7,783 nt of DNA from Parcubacteria group bacterium (GCA_016177305.1 JACOVK010000011.1:1-7783); one strand, 5' to 3'. Counted from the first letter of the stretch, positions 1 to 6,275 are shown. Notes: a model not told the origin generated them from the letters alone. Translations and numbers: made by a program.

Positions 1-212
1 ACTCTCGCGTGTTTGCGTCTACCATGAAGATTACGTTGCTTTCCGTCATAGCTGGCTGGGCGCTGTACGCCAGCCTCTTCATCGTGGCTCCGTACGTTGA
101 TACGCGAACCGGCATGGGCCTTTTGGTTCAGGCTGGGATTGCAGGAGTGGTTGGGTTGCTGGCGTATCTGGGCCTGGGGAAGCTGATGAAATTGGAGGAA
201 ATGAAGGTTTGA
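1..212 (+). CDS. murJ: C-terminal fragment of probable lipid II flippase MurJ (5'-truncated by window edge)
   Basis: The reading frame is open from base 3 to the TGA at 210-212, so this is the 3' end of a gene beginning before the window. The GTG at 9 and ATG at 24 are internal codons. About 69 residues are visible: a basic lead-in, a hydrophobic helix (roughly LLSVIAGWALYASLFIVAP), a short polar loop containing DTRTGMG, a second hydrophobic helix rich in Gly/Ala/Leu, and a short charged tail (KLMKLEEMKV). This pattern matches the last two transmembrane helices of MurJ/MviN proteins, which flip lipid II across the cytoplasmic membrane during peptidoglycan synthesis. The identification rests on helix spacing and tail style only, because no conserved MurJ motif from the core is present. 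Another polytopic transporter of the MATE/MOP superfamily is the main alternative. No plus-strand terminator with a T-run follows it. Confidence 0.6.
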   Translation, partial: SRVFASTMKITLLSVIAGWALYASLFIVAPYVDTRTGMGLLVQAGIAGVVGLLAYLGLGKLMKLEEMKV

Positions 213-217
213 TGCCT

Positions 218-250
218 GCCTGCACAAGATGAGATACATCGTATGCAGGC
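218..250. other. Interrupted hairpin downstream of the murJ fragment
   Basis: The arms GCCTGCA (218-224) and TGCAGGC (244-250) are perfect complements. Between them GATG and CATC can also pair around an AGATA loop, giving a two-tier stem with a small internal loop. There is no T-tract on the plus strand after it, so it is not a standard intrinsic terminator for murJ. It may protect a 3' end or help terminate. Its role is unknown. Confidence 0.35.
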
Positions 251-251
251 G

Positions 252-296
252 CAATAAAATAAGAGCCGTGCCCGTCCTGCGAGGAGGGGCACGGCT
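252..296 (-). terminator. Intrinsic terminator of the minus-strand two-gene cassette
   Basis: Bases 264-273 (AGCCGTGCCC) pair perfectly with 287-296 (GGGCACGGCT). Inside, TCCT (275-278) pairs with AGGA (282-285) across a G-G mismatch, leaving a three-base loop. Read on the minus strand, this GC-rich hairpin is followed immediately by a T-rich tract (complement of 252-263, about eight T in ten bases). On the plus strand it is followed by G-rich sequence. The polarity therefore fits termination of leftward transcripts from the 86-aa gene and supports the minus-strand genes being real. Confidence 0.8.
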
Positions 297-336
297 GGGT
301 TGGGGCGCGATTGCGCCGGATAAGCGCTCGTCCGGC

Positions 337-597
337 TTACGCCGAGGCAGCCTCCACGGCCGCGATCTGGGGTGAGACTCCCGCGAGTTCGTCCTCCTGG
401 GGCGCGTGCCAGATGAGCGCGGAGAGGTCAAGGCCGTGTTGGCTCGCCTGCTTGAGCATGAACTCGTCAGAGAGAGCCACTCCGTCGGCATCCAGGAAAC
501 CTCGTTCGCAGGTCACGTAGTCATTGGTCACCGGCGAACGGCGAGCCAGGGCCCAAGCCAGGCGAATCCTGGCCAAAGGCGTCAACAGCTGTTCCAT
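337..597 (-). CDS. Hypothetical 86-aa protein, second gene of minus-strand cassette
   Basis: I do not recognise this family. The start is placed at the ATG at 597-595 because a near-perfect ribosome binding site (AAGGAGGAGG) lies just upstream. The frame stays open 70 codons further upstream, but that stretch is Pro/Arg/His-rich and overlaps the 162-aa gene, so it is an out-of-frame artefact. The protein starts MEQLLTPLARIRLAWALARR, a likely amphipathic basic helix. A mixed polar middle with one Cys (TCERGFLDADG) follows, and the tail is Ala/Val-rich (AAVEAASA). There is no signal peptide or clear transmembrane segment, so it is probably cytoplasmic. It lies 35 nt after the 162-aa gene on the same strand and ends about 40 nt before a minus-strand terminator, so the two genes are probably one transcript. 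Function cannot be inferred. Confidence 0.72.
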   Translation of the reverse strand: MEQLLTPLARIRLAWALARRSPVTNDYVTCERGFLDADGVALSDEFMLKQASQHGLDLSALIWHAPQEDELAGVSPQIAAVEAASA

Positions 598-604
598 CTT
601 TTCC

Positions 605-616
605 TCCTCCTTGGTA
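605..616 (-). promoter_or_regulatory. Strong Shine-Dalgarno site of the 86-aa gene
   Basis: On the minus strand the sequence before the ATG at 597 reads AAGGAGGAGGAAAAG, close to the anti-SD complement with normal spacing. This site decides the start codon. It also contrasts with the plus-strand genes in this window, most of which show no such site. Confidence 0.8.
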
Positions 617-632
617 GGGGGGTGGGGGTTGG

Positions 633-1121
633 TCAGACGCTCTGGATGGCAAGCAGGCCCGCGCGGAAGCCGAACAGGTTCTCGGCGAGCGTCTTCATGG
701 TTTCCGAGAGTTGGCTGATGTCGGGATCCTCGTTGCGGAGAAGCGGCAGGGGGATGGTGTACTCGCACGTCCAGTAGCCGCTCGTGTCCTTGACCTCTGT
801 CCTCCACCGGCCGTCCGGAAAGCCGAGCCTGGCGCGTGTGGCGGTCACGAACACCTGGAATGGAAGAAGAGCCCGTTGGCGCTTTGCTTTATCCACGAAT
901 ACATGGCTGCAGCCGAAGAAGACGACCAGCGAAGGTGGGTCGTCTTGCGTGTGGGCCATGATGGCCAACTTGCCGCGCGCGCCGCCCACGAGGAAAAAGG
1001 GCAACAGCTCCTGGTGGGCGCCAATCGGCGACCACTTGACTGCAAGTCCTCCATCTTCTCCAGTGCCCACATGGAACCGTGAGGGTACCCACTCGGTCTC
1101 CCGCACCGCGGTTTGCGTCAT
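633..1121 (-). CDS. Hypothetical 162-aa protein, first gene of minus-strand cassette
   Basis: This protein is not recognised. The ATG at 1121 is preceded by GAAGGA, with AGGA ending 8 nt upstream, which supports this start. The TGA is at 635-633. The composition is that of a folded soluble protein. Alternating hydrophobic stretches look beta-rich (ELLPFFLVGG, KLAIMAHT, SLVVFFGCSHVFV, LPFQVFVTATRARLGF). An aromatic turn follows (SGYWTCEYTIPLPLL, residues about 115-128), and then a C-terminal amphipathic helix (residues about 135-160). There are two cysteines, C71 and C119, and no signal peptide or transmembrane helix. A promoter lies about 65 nt upstream (1186-1214), the 86-aa gene follows after 35 nt, and a terminator closes the unit. 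It sits divergently from lepA. No enzyme motif is evident, and I cannot assign a function. Confidence 0.75.
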   Translation of the reverse strand: MTQTAVRETEWVPSRFHVGTGEDGGLAVKWSPIGAHQELLPFFLVGGARGKLAIMAHTQDDPPSLVVFFGCSHVFVDKAKRQRALLPFQVFVTATRARLGFPDGRWRTEVKDTSGYWTCEYTIPLPLLRNEDPDISQLSETMKTLAENLFGFRAGLLAIQSV

Positions 1122-1185
1122 AGCGCATTTCCTTCGGGTTTGGGGTGAATGTGCGGAAACTCAAGGTGCATTACGAACAGATACC

Positions 1186-1214
1186 ATGTTACTCCGCCGT
1201 GATGCACGTGTCAA
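1186..1214 (-). promoter_or_regulatory. Sigma-70-type promoter of the minus-strand cassette
   Basis: On the minus strand a perfect -35 box TTGACA (1214-1209) is followed by a 17-nt spacer and TAACAT (1191-1186), a 4/6 match to the -10 consensus. The predicted start is near 1179, giving a leader of about 58 nt that carries the Shine-Dalgarno site of the 162-aa gene. This is the strongest -35 box I see in the window. Confidence 0.75.
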
Positions 1215-1223
1215 GCGCATTCA

Positions 1224-1252
1224 TTGCCCAAACCAGGGCTTTCCATTATACT
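1224..1252 (+). promoter_or_regulatory. Promoter of lepA, positioned for a leaderless transcript
   Basis: TTGCCC (1224-1229, 4/6 of the -35 consensus), a 17-nt spacer and TATACT (1247-1252, 5/6 of the -10 consensus) place transcription start at about 1259. The lepA ATG begins at 1260. No Shine-Dalgarno site is present upstream of the ATG. Confidence 0.72.
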
Positions 1253-1259
1253 GCACGAT

Positions 1260-3026
1260 ATGCGGGACATTAGGAATTTTTGCATTATCGCCCACATTGA
1301 CCACGGCAAATCCACGCTCGCGGATCGGTTTTTGGAGCTGACGCATACGGTGGCCGAGCGGGATATGAAAGACCAGATGCTTGATCAGATGGATCTGGAG
1401 CGGGAGCGCGGCATCACCATCAAGCTCCAGCCCGTGCGCATGCAGTACGAGGGGCATGTTTTGAATTTGATTGACACGCCCGGGCACGTGGATTTTTCGT
1501 ACGAAGTTTCGCGGTCATTGCAGGCGGTTGAAGGCGCGATTCTTCTGGTTGACGCAAGCCAGGGAGTTGAGGCGCAGACGCTCGCGAATTTGTACCTCGC
1601 CATTGATCAGAATTTGGCCATCATTCCGGTCATCAACAAGATTGATTTGCCCGCAGCTCGCGTTCCCGAAGTCACGCAGGAGCTGGTCAAACTTCTAGGA
1701 ATCAAAGAAGATGAAATCCTGCTTGCGTCTGGAAAAACCGGGCAGGGCGTAAAAGAGATCCTGGATGAAGTCATCAAGCGCGTGCCGGCTCCCGAATCAA
1801 AAAGCGACAAGACGCAAGGCTTGATTTTTGATTCTATGTATGATGATTACCGCGGAGTGGTTGCGTACGTGCGCGTGGTGAACGGCGCTATCAAAAAAGG
1901 GGATATGGTGCACTTTATCAGCGCAAACAAAGACACGCACGCTCTGGAAGTGGGAACCTTTAAGCCGAAGTTTGACCCAAAACCGGAGCTTTCAGCTGGA
2001 GAGATCGGGTACCTTGTCACGGGGTTTAAGGAAGTCGGGAACGCAGCCGTAGGCGACACCGTCACCCAGGCAAAAGATGCGGCAAGCGCTCTGCCGGGGT
2101 ACCAAGAGGTCAGGCCCATGGTGTTTGCGGGCATATTCCCTGAAGCAGGGGACCAGTACCCCAAGCTTCGGGACGGCATGGCAAGGATGAAGCTTACGGA
2201 CGCGGCTTTGCAGTTTGAGCAGGAGCAGTCCAAGGCCCTGGGGTTCGGGTATCGGTGCGGATTTTTGGGCATGCTGCACATGGAAATAATCGCCGAGCGC
2301 CTAAAGCGGGAGCACGGATTGCATCTGGTGGTAACCACGCCGTCAGTGGCGTACGAAGTAAAGCTTCAGAACAACGAAACCATTACCATCCATTCCCCGC
2401 AGGAGCTGCCGGACCCGTCAAAAATCCTTGAAATCCGCGAGCCCTGGGTTAGAGCGGAAATCGTCACCCCAAAAGCGTATGTTGGGGGCTTGATGGCGCT
2501 CGTGCAGGAGCGGCACGGCTTGTTCGGCAGCACCGAGTATCTGGATGAAACGCGCGTGGTACTGCACTTTGAGATTCCGCTCTCTGGTTTAATCACGGAT
2601 TTTTATGATACACTAAAGAGCGCATCCAGCGGGTACGCGTCTTTGAACTACGAGCTCAAGGACTACCGCAAAGCGGACATCGTGCGGCTTGACATCCTCG
2701 TGGCGGAAGAGGTGGTTGAGGCGTTCAGCATCCTGGTTGCGCGGCAGGACGCGTACGATACCGGCAAGCGCATGGTAACCAAGCTCAAGGACATCATTCC
2801 CCGTTCCCAGTTCGTCATCAAATTGCAGGCCGCGGTGGGGGCCAAGATCATTGCCGCGGAGCGCATCAGCGCCCTGCGCAAAGACGTCACCAAAGGTTTG
2901 TACGGCGGAGACGTCACGCGCAAGCGCAAGCTCTTGGAAAAGCAGAAAAAAGGGAAAAAGCGCATGACCTCATTCGGAAAAGTTGAGATTCCGGCTCGGG
3001 CGTTCCTTGAGGTGCTCAAACGCTAG
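1260..3026 (+). CDS. lepA: Elongation factor 4 (LepA), ribosome-associated GTPase
   Basis: This 588-aa protein is close to the usual ~600 residues. LepA/EF4 is a translational GTPase that acts on stalled or assembling ribosomes. All G motifs are visible: G1 AHIDHGKS (11-18), the ERGIT switch region (49-53), G3 DTPGH (72-76), G4 NKID (126-129) and G5 SGKTG (157-161, where many homologues have SAKTG). EF-G-like beta-barrel, III and V domains follow. The C-terminus has the LepA-specific region: IIPRSQF, then LYGGDVTRKRKLLEKQKKG and KKRMTSFGKVEIP. The ATG at 1260 gives the normal N-terminus MRDIRNFCIIAHIDHGKS. An upstream TTG at 1224 would add 12 residues, but it lies within the promoter -35 box. 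The ATG sits about where transcription should start, so initiation is probably leaderless. The gene is divergent from the hypothetical cassette and is followed by the inverted-repeat region. Confidence 0.97.
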   Translation: MRDIRNFCIIAHIDHGKSTLADRFLELTHTVAERDMKDQMLDQMDLERERGITIKLQPVRMQYEGHVLNLIDTPGHVDFSYEVSRSLQAVEGAILLVDASQGVEAQTLANLYLAIDQNLAIIPVINKIDLPAARVPEVTQELVKLLGIKEDEILLASGKTGQGVKEILDEVIKRVPAPESKSDKTQGLIFDSMYDDYRGVVAYVRVVNGAIKKGDMVHFISANKDTHALEVGTFKPKFDPKPELSAGEIGYLVTGFKEVGNAAVGDTVTQAKDAASALPGYQEVRPMVFAGIFPEAGDQYPKLRDGMARMKLTDAALQFEQEQSKALGFGYRCGFLGMLHMEIIAERLKREHGLHLVVTTPSVAYEVKLQNNETITIHSPQELPDPSKILEIREPWVRAEIVTPKAYVGGLMALVQERHGLFGSTEYLDETRVVLHFEIPLSGLITDFYDTLKSASSGYASLNYELKDYRKADIVRLDILVAEEVVEAFSILVARQDAYDTGKRMVTKLKDIIPRSQFVIKLQAAVGAKIIAAERISALRKDVTKGLYGGDVTRKRKLLEKQKKGKKRMTSFGKVEIPARAFLEVLKR

Positions 3027-3033
3027 TGTCTTT

Positions 3034-3061
3034 TTGTCCAGTGGGTGTTCGGAGATATAAA
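3034..3061 (+). promoter_or_regulatory. Candidate promoter for the microprotein / PH-domain gene pair
   Basis: TTGTCC (3034-3039, 4/6) and TATAAA (3056-3061, 5/6) are separated by 16 nt, predicting a start near 3068. The -10 box lies inside the left arm of the 3051-3122 inverted repeat, so promoter function and the repeat may be linked. The AT-rich arm could also give a chance match. Confidence 0.4.
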
Positions 3062-3122
3062 TTTTGTGGCTCCGAAGGGTCGCTATCCGCTCCATCATTC
3101 TCGCCAAAAAATTTATATCTCC
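3051..3122. repeat. Large imperfect inverted repeat, 19-bp arms with 34-nt loop
   Basis: The left arm GGAGATATAAATTTTGTGG (3051-3069) pairs with the right arm CCAAAAAATTTATATCTCC (3104-3122) at 18 of 19 positions. Weaker complementarity continues outside the arms: GTGGGTGTTC before, and a segment matching GGGGTGTGCA in reverse complement after. An alternative short hairpin can form between CGGAG (3050-3054) and CTCCG (3070-3074). The outer stem is AT-rich and has no T-tail, so it is not an ordinary intrinsic terminator for lepA. It fills most of the gap between lepA and the microprotein gene. Confidence 0.85.
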
Positions 3123-3151
3123 TGCACACCCCAACACCTAAGCCGTGTTTT

Positions 3152-3259
3152 ATGAAGCGCAAAACCGTCATCAAAATCGCCTGGACCGTCATCACGCTCA
3201 TCGTGGGATTCTCGTTCATCATCCTTCCGTTCTTGTACTCAAGCTCGTATGGATATTAG
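3152..3259 (+). CDS. 35-aa single-helix membrane microprotein
   Basis: The ATG at 3152 opens a 35-residue frame: a basic start (MKRKTVIKI), one hydrophobic helix (about residues 8-28, WTVITLIVGFSFIILPFLY) and a short Ser/Tyr/Gly tail ending SYGY. The frame runs open back to 3026, but the upstream part lies across the inverted repeat and reads as non-protein-like, so the short form is preferred. The positive N-terminus predicts N-in topology, with the helix acting as an uncleaved anchor. Its last 11 nt overlap the start of the PH-domain gene, a typical sign of translational coupling, and no Shine-Dalgarno site precedes either gene. I know of no function. A small membrane subunit or regulator of the PH-domain protein is possible. 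It could also be a leader peptide whose translation only opens the next start. Confidence 0.6.
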   Translation: MKRKTVIKIAWTVITLIVGFSFIILPFLYSSSYGY

Positions 3260-3959
3260 GAAGGTCATCACCAACCTGGACGACGACGAGGATGTGCGTG
3301 GCGTGTACCACGAGTTTCCGCTCGTGTACTTCTGGCAGTGGCTGGGCGGATTTCTGGTGTTCCTGTCGCCGTTTTTCTTTTTGTACTTGTTTCTTGCGTG
3401 GGGCGCTTACGGGAGCGCGGCGTTCCTGCTCCTGTTCCTCGCGGGCGCGTTCTGGCTCTACCGCACCTGGCGCAGGTGGTACTACGGCATCATCGGCGTC
3501 ACCAGCAAGCGCGTGGTCATCATCCGCCAGAACGGCATACTGGACCGCATGGTGTCCCAGATTGACTTGGACAAGATTTACGACGTTACGTACCGGCACA
3601 AAGGGATGATGCAGACCATGCTCAACGTGGGCATCCTGTACCTGACCCCGGGCAGTTTTGAGAAAATTGAGCTCGGCCAGATCCGCGGGCCCGCGGCCAT
3701 CCAGAAGCTCATCCTCAAAACCCAGCAGGAGTTCATGGTTACCTTGCAGCCGCGGCAGTTCTCGGAGCAGGACCTCTCCCGCGTCATCAGCGAGATCCGC
3801 TCGCTTGCCGGTGAAGAGCGCTGGAAGCGCATTCAAGGCGGGGACAAAGAAGACGAACAAAAGCTCATTGATGAGGTGCGCGAGGCCGAGAGCGAGGAAA
3901 AAGCAAGGGCCATTGAGCAGTTCTTCGGGTACCGGGAACCTAAGGGGCACGATGATTAG
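3249..3959 (+). CDS. Bacterial PH-domain (bPH_2 / YdbS-like) membrane protein
   Basis: This 236-aa protein is probably in the cytoplasmic membrane. After an acidic N-terminus (NLDDDEDV) there are two adjacent hydrophobic helices at about 26-50 and 52-72, then a basic-aromatic boundary (YRTWRRWYYG). Residues about 78-160 look like a bacterial PH domain: GVTSKRVVIIRQNGILDRMVSQIDLDKIYDV, the family pattern of a strand ending in a 'glill+...ipl.+I.dv' motif, followed by NVGILYLTPGSFEKIELGQIRGP. Residues about 170-236 form a highly charged, probably helical tail. PH-like proteins of this class (formerly DUF304) have no settled biochemical role. The start at 3249 overlaps the microprotein by 11 nt and has no Shine-Dalgarno site, so coupling is likely. 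The two genes form a small operon of their own. The next gene has a separate promoter. Confidence 0.85.
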   Translation: MDIRKVITNLDDDEDVRGVYHEFPLVYFWQWLGGFLVFLSPFFFLYLFLAWGAYGSAAFLLLFLAGAFWLYRTWRRWYYGIIGVTSKRVVIIRQNGILDRMVSQIDLDKIYDVTYRHKGMMQTMLNVGILYLTPGSFEKIELGQIRGPAAIQKLILKTQQEFMVTLQPRQFSEQDLSRVISEIRSLAGEERWKRIQGGDKEDEQKLIDEVREAESEEKARAIEQFFGYREPKGHDD

Positions 3960-4007
3960 CAAAAGGTTTCGGCATTCAAGCGTCCGCTTCCTCAAGGGCG
4001 CGTTTTG

Positions 4008-4016
4008 TGCTACAAT
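4008..4016 (+). promoter_or_regulatory. Extended -10 promoter of the secreted-protein / ftsB-like / parvulin operon
   Basis: TGC followed by TACAAT (4008-4016) matches the extended -10 form TGnTATAAT with one mismatch. The -35 region at the proper distance (TTCCTC, 3988-3993) is poor, as is common for extended -10 promoters. Transcription is predicted to start near 4023, leaving about 35 nt of leader. This leader can form a small hairpin (GTAAG 4032-4036 with CTTAC 4045-4049) and has no clear Shine-Dalgarno site before the ATG at 4058. Confidence 0.6.
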
Positions 4017-4057
4017 ATAGTAACGCTAACCGTAAGAAATACGTCTTACAGCAGTGC

Positions 4058-6274
4058 ATGAAGCATACGGTATTGCCTATAATTTTTATTGCGCTTTTTT
4101 TGGCGGCGCCGAATCCGTCCGCAGCGCGTTTTTACGATCCCAACGACATTCTCACGGATGCTGAGCTGACCAACGGAAACGCGCTCTCCCGAACTGCGAT
4201 TCAAAACTTTTTTGAATCAAAAAACAGCGTTCTAAAGAGCGTTACCGCAACCGTAAACGGAGTGCCCAAGCTGGTCTCGGAGATGGTGTACGAAATCGGG
4301 AAGCAGTACGGCATAAGCCAGAAGTTTCTGCTCGCCAAACTCCAGCAGGAGCAGGGGCTGATTGATAAGGCGAGCGCAACCGCGAGTCAGCTGGACTGGG
4401 CAACCGGGTACTCGTGCTTCAACGACCGGTGCAACGAAAAGTACCGCGGCATCTACCAGCAACTGGACGCGGCAGCTGATACCCAGCGCATTTACGCGGA
4501 GCGCACGTATTTTGACTACGCCGTTGGAAAGGCAACCAAAACCAAGGACGGGTACACGGTGACCCCCGTAAACCAGGCAACCGCGAACTTGTACATCTAC
4601 ACCCCGTACCAGGGTTCGCTTACGGGCATTGGCGGAAATTTTTTCTTTTCCAGAATCTGGAACCAGTACTTTACGGAGCGCATCTATCCGGACGGAACGC
4701 TGCTGCGAGACATCGCGACCAACGAGTACTGGAAGATTGAAGATAACAAGCGCCGCAAATTCTCGGACGCTTCTGTGTACCTCGCGGACCATGCATTGGA
4801 TGATGCCATTGACGTCACCAGCGACCGCCTCGCGTACTACCAGGCCGCGGGCCCCATTACCACCGCCAACAACACCGTGGTGACCACCGAGGGAGGGGGA
4901 ATCATGTACCTGCTCTCGGACGGCTTAAAGCATCGCCTGGTGGGTGAAACGGCATTGGCCGCGCTTGGCTTTCGCCTGGCAGACACTGAACCCATCACGC
5001 CGGTGGTGATTCCAAAAGCAGAACTTGAGTCATTAACCGAAGGCGAGCCAATCACCGAGCAGTCCGTGTATCCAAAGGGAATTTTGATGAAGAGCGATGG
5101 GCCCGAGATTTTCTGGGTTAAACACGGCATCAGGCACCAGCTTTTGGATGACGCGGTGTGGCAGGAGAACTTTAACCGCGAGCAGCCCCTTTACGTTGCC
5201 CAGAGCACGCTCTCCGGTTTTCCGCCCGCTGATCCGGTAGCGCTTGCCGAAGGCAGTTTGGTTAAATCATCAGACGGGACGTTTTATGTGGTTTCCAACG
5301 GGAAAAAGAAGCGCATTGCAAGCGCTGACATAGTAGCGCGGATGTATGGTTCTGCAATCATTGCTTCGGTGCGCGAGGCGAGCGACGCGCTGCTTGGGCT
5401 TACGGCTATCGGGGACCCTATTGAGTACCTTGATGATGCCGTGCAGGATCCGGCTGATTACGTTTCCTACGCGGACCGCGTTGGAACGGCAAGCCAGAGC
5501 CAGGCATCCGCATCAACGGCTCCGCCCGAGTACCTTACGCTGTACGACAACATTAACGTTCCGGAGCGCATGGTTGCCGGAAGCGTTGCGAGCGCCGCAG
5601 TCGCATTCCGGAATCGCGGGCAAGCCACGTGGAGCGCGGGCACGGTATATTTGAAATTGATTGACGAAAACGAGAGCGCAAGCTCGTTCCTTACCGACAA
5701 TCGCATCCCGCTTGGCGCGGACGTTGCGCCAAATGGCTTGGGAACGTTTACGTTCAGCGTTACGGCTCCTACTGCCGGAGGCGAGATCCGCGAGTGGTAC
5801 ATTCTTGAGTACACCGATTCAAACGGGAACATCGTTGAAATGCGCGGCGGGCTCGTGGGAAAAACCATATCCGTTGTCTCTGGAGTTTCTGCGCACGTAA
5901 CCAAGCACAACATCCCCATTGCCGTGCGCAGAAAATGGACGCCTATCCCCATCACTCTGGAGCTTAAAAATACGGGCACAGACCAGGCGTGGACTGCCCG
6001 CCGCGCCGCAGTGACACTTTTGGGGGAAGACGGCGCTCCAAGCCCGTTCTACGACAAGAACGATTGGATAGATAAAAAAGTGGTGGGCGTGCCGCTCAAC
6101 AAGAGCATGGTCAAGCCCGGAGAAACCGGAATCGTCAAATTTACGCTGGACCCGCGCAACATTAAACCCGGGACATACCGGCTGGTGTTTTCCATGGAGC
6201 TGCGCGACGCGAAAAAGGGCGTGTTCCTCAATGGAAAAGAAACCTGGGAGCGCATGATCCGCGTTGACCCGTAG
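4058..6274 (+). CDS. Secreted 738-aa protein: lysozyme-like domain, four surface repeats, two Ig-like domains
   Basis: Residues 1-23 form a Sec signal peptide (MKHTVLPIIFIALFLAAPNP, cleavage likely after PSAA), which fixes the ATG at 4058 over the upstream in-frame GTG at 4007. Residues about 24-205 resemble glucosaminidase/lysozyme-like domains: a helix YGISQKFLLAKLQQEQGLI with E98 where such folds place the catalytic Glu, then ASQLDWATGY (109-118) and VNQATANLYIYTPYQG. C120 and C125 could form a disulfide. Four degenerate repeats follow at about 210-268, 278-333, 338-396 and 397-456. Each has an opening like 'G-LL', a central residue stretch such as NGKKKRI or NKRRKFS, and an end like 'G-PI-'. 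A Ser/Ala/Gln linker (about 475-490) leads to two Ig-like beta domains (491-608, 609-738). There is no LPXTG or C-terminal anchor. It probably binds or remodels the cell wall. Catalysis is inferred, not shown. It is the first gene of an operon with the ftsB-like gene. Confidence 0.85.
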   Translation: MKHTVLPIIFIALFLAAPNPSAARFYDPNDILTDAELTNGNALSRTAIQNFFESKNSVLKSVTATVNGVPKLVSEMVYEIGKQYGISQKFLLAKLQQEQGLIDKASATASQLDWATGYSCFNDRCNEKYRGIYQQLDAAADTQRIYAERTYFDYAVGKATKTKDGYTVTPVNQATANLYIYTPYQGSLTGIGGNFFFSRIWNQYFTERIYPDGTLLRDIATNEYWKIEDNKRRKFSDASVYLADHALDDAIDVTSDRLAYYQAAGPITTANNTVVTTEGGGIMYLLSDGLKHRLVGETALAALGFRLADTEPITPVVIPKAELESLTEGEPITEQSVYPKGILMKSDGPEIFWVKHGIRHQLLDDAVWQENFNREQPLYVAQSTLSGFPPADPVALAEGSLVKSSDGTFYVVSNGKKKRIASADIVARMYGSAIIASVREASDALLGLTAIGDPIEYLDDAVQDPADYVSYADRVGTASQSQASASTAPPEYLTLYDNINVPERMVAGSVASAAVAFRNRGQATWSAGTVYLKLIDENESASSFLTDNRIPLGADVAPNGLGTFTFSVTAPTAGGEIREWYILEYTDSNGNIVEMRGGLVGKTISVVSGVSAHVTKHNIPIAVRRKWTPIPITLELKNTGTDQAWTARRAAVTLLGEDGAPSPFYDKNDWIDKKVVGVPLNKSMVKPGETGIVKFTLDPRNIKPGTYRLVFSMELRDAKKGVFLNGKETWERMIRVDP

Positions 6275-6275
6275 T

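Noticed and set aside
304..317. A small GGCGC/GCGCC hairpin between the terminator and the 86-aa gene
   Set aside because: A five-pair stem in GC-rich sequence is expected by chance and has no T-tract on either strand.
598..807. A 70-codon N-terminal extension of the 86-aa minus-strand protein
   Set aside because: It overlaps the 162-aa gene in another frame, is Pro/Arg/His-rich and runs through the ribosome binding site that defines the ATG at 597.
1224..1259. A 12-residue N-terminal extension of LepA from TTG 1224
   Set aside because: It overlaps the promoter boxes, and family members begin just before the IRNFCIIAHIDHGKS region, matching ATG 1260.
3219..3995. A 258-codon minus-strand frame opposite the PH-domain gene
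   Set aside because: It mirrors the codon pattern of the plus-strand gene, has low-complexity Arg/Glu/Leu-rich composition and no promoter or ribosome binding site. The plus frame has clear domains.
5467..5979. A 170-codon minus-strand frame opposite the secreted protein gene
   Set aside because: It is a shadow of the Ig-like domain coding region, with no recognisable domain or expression signals.
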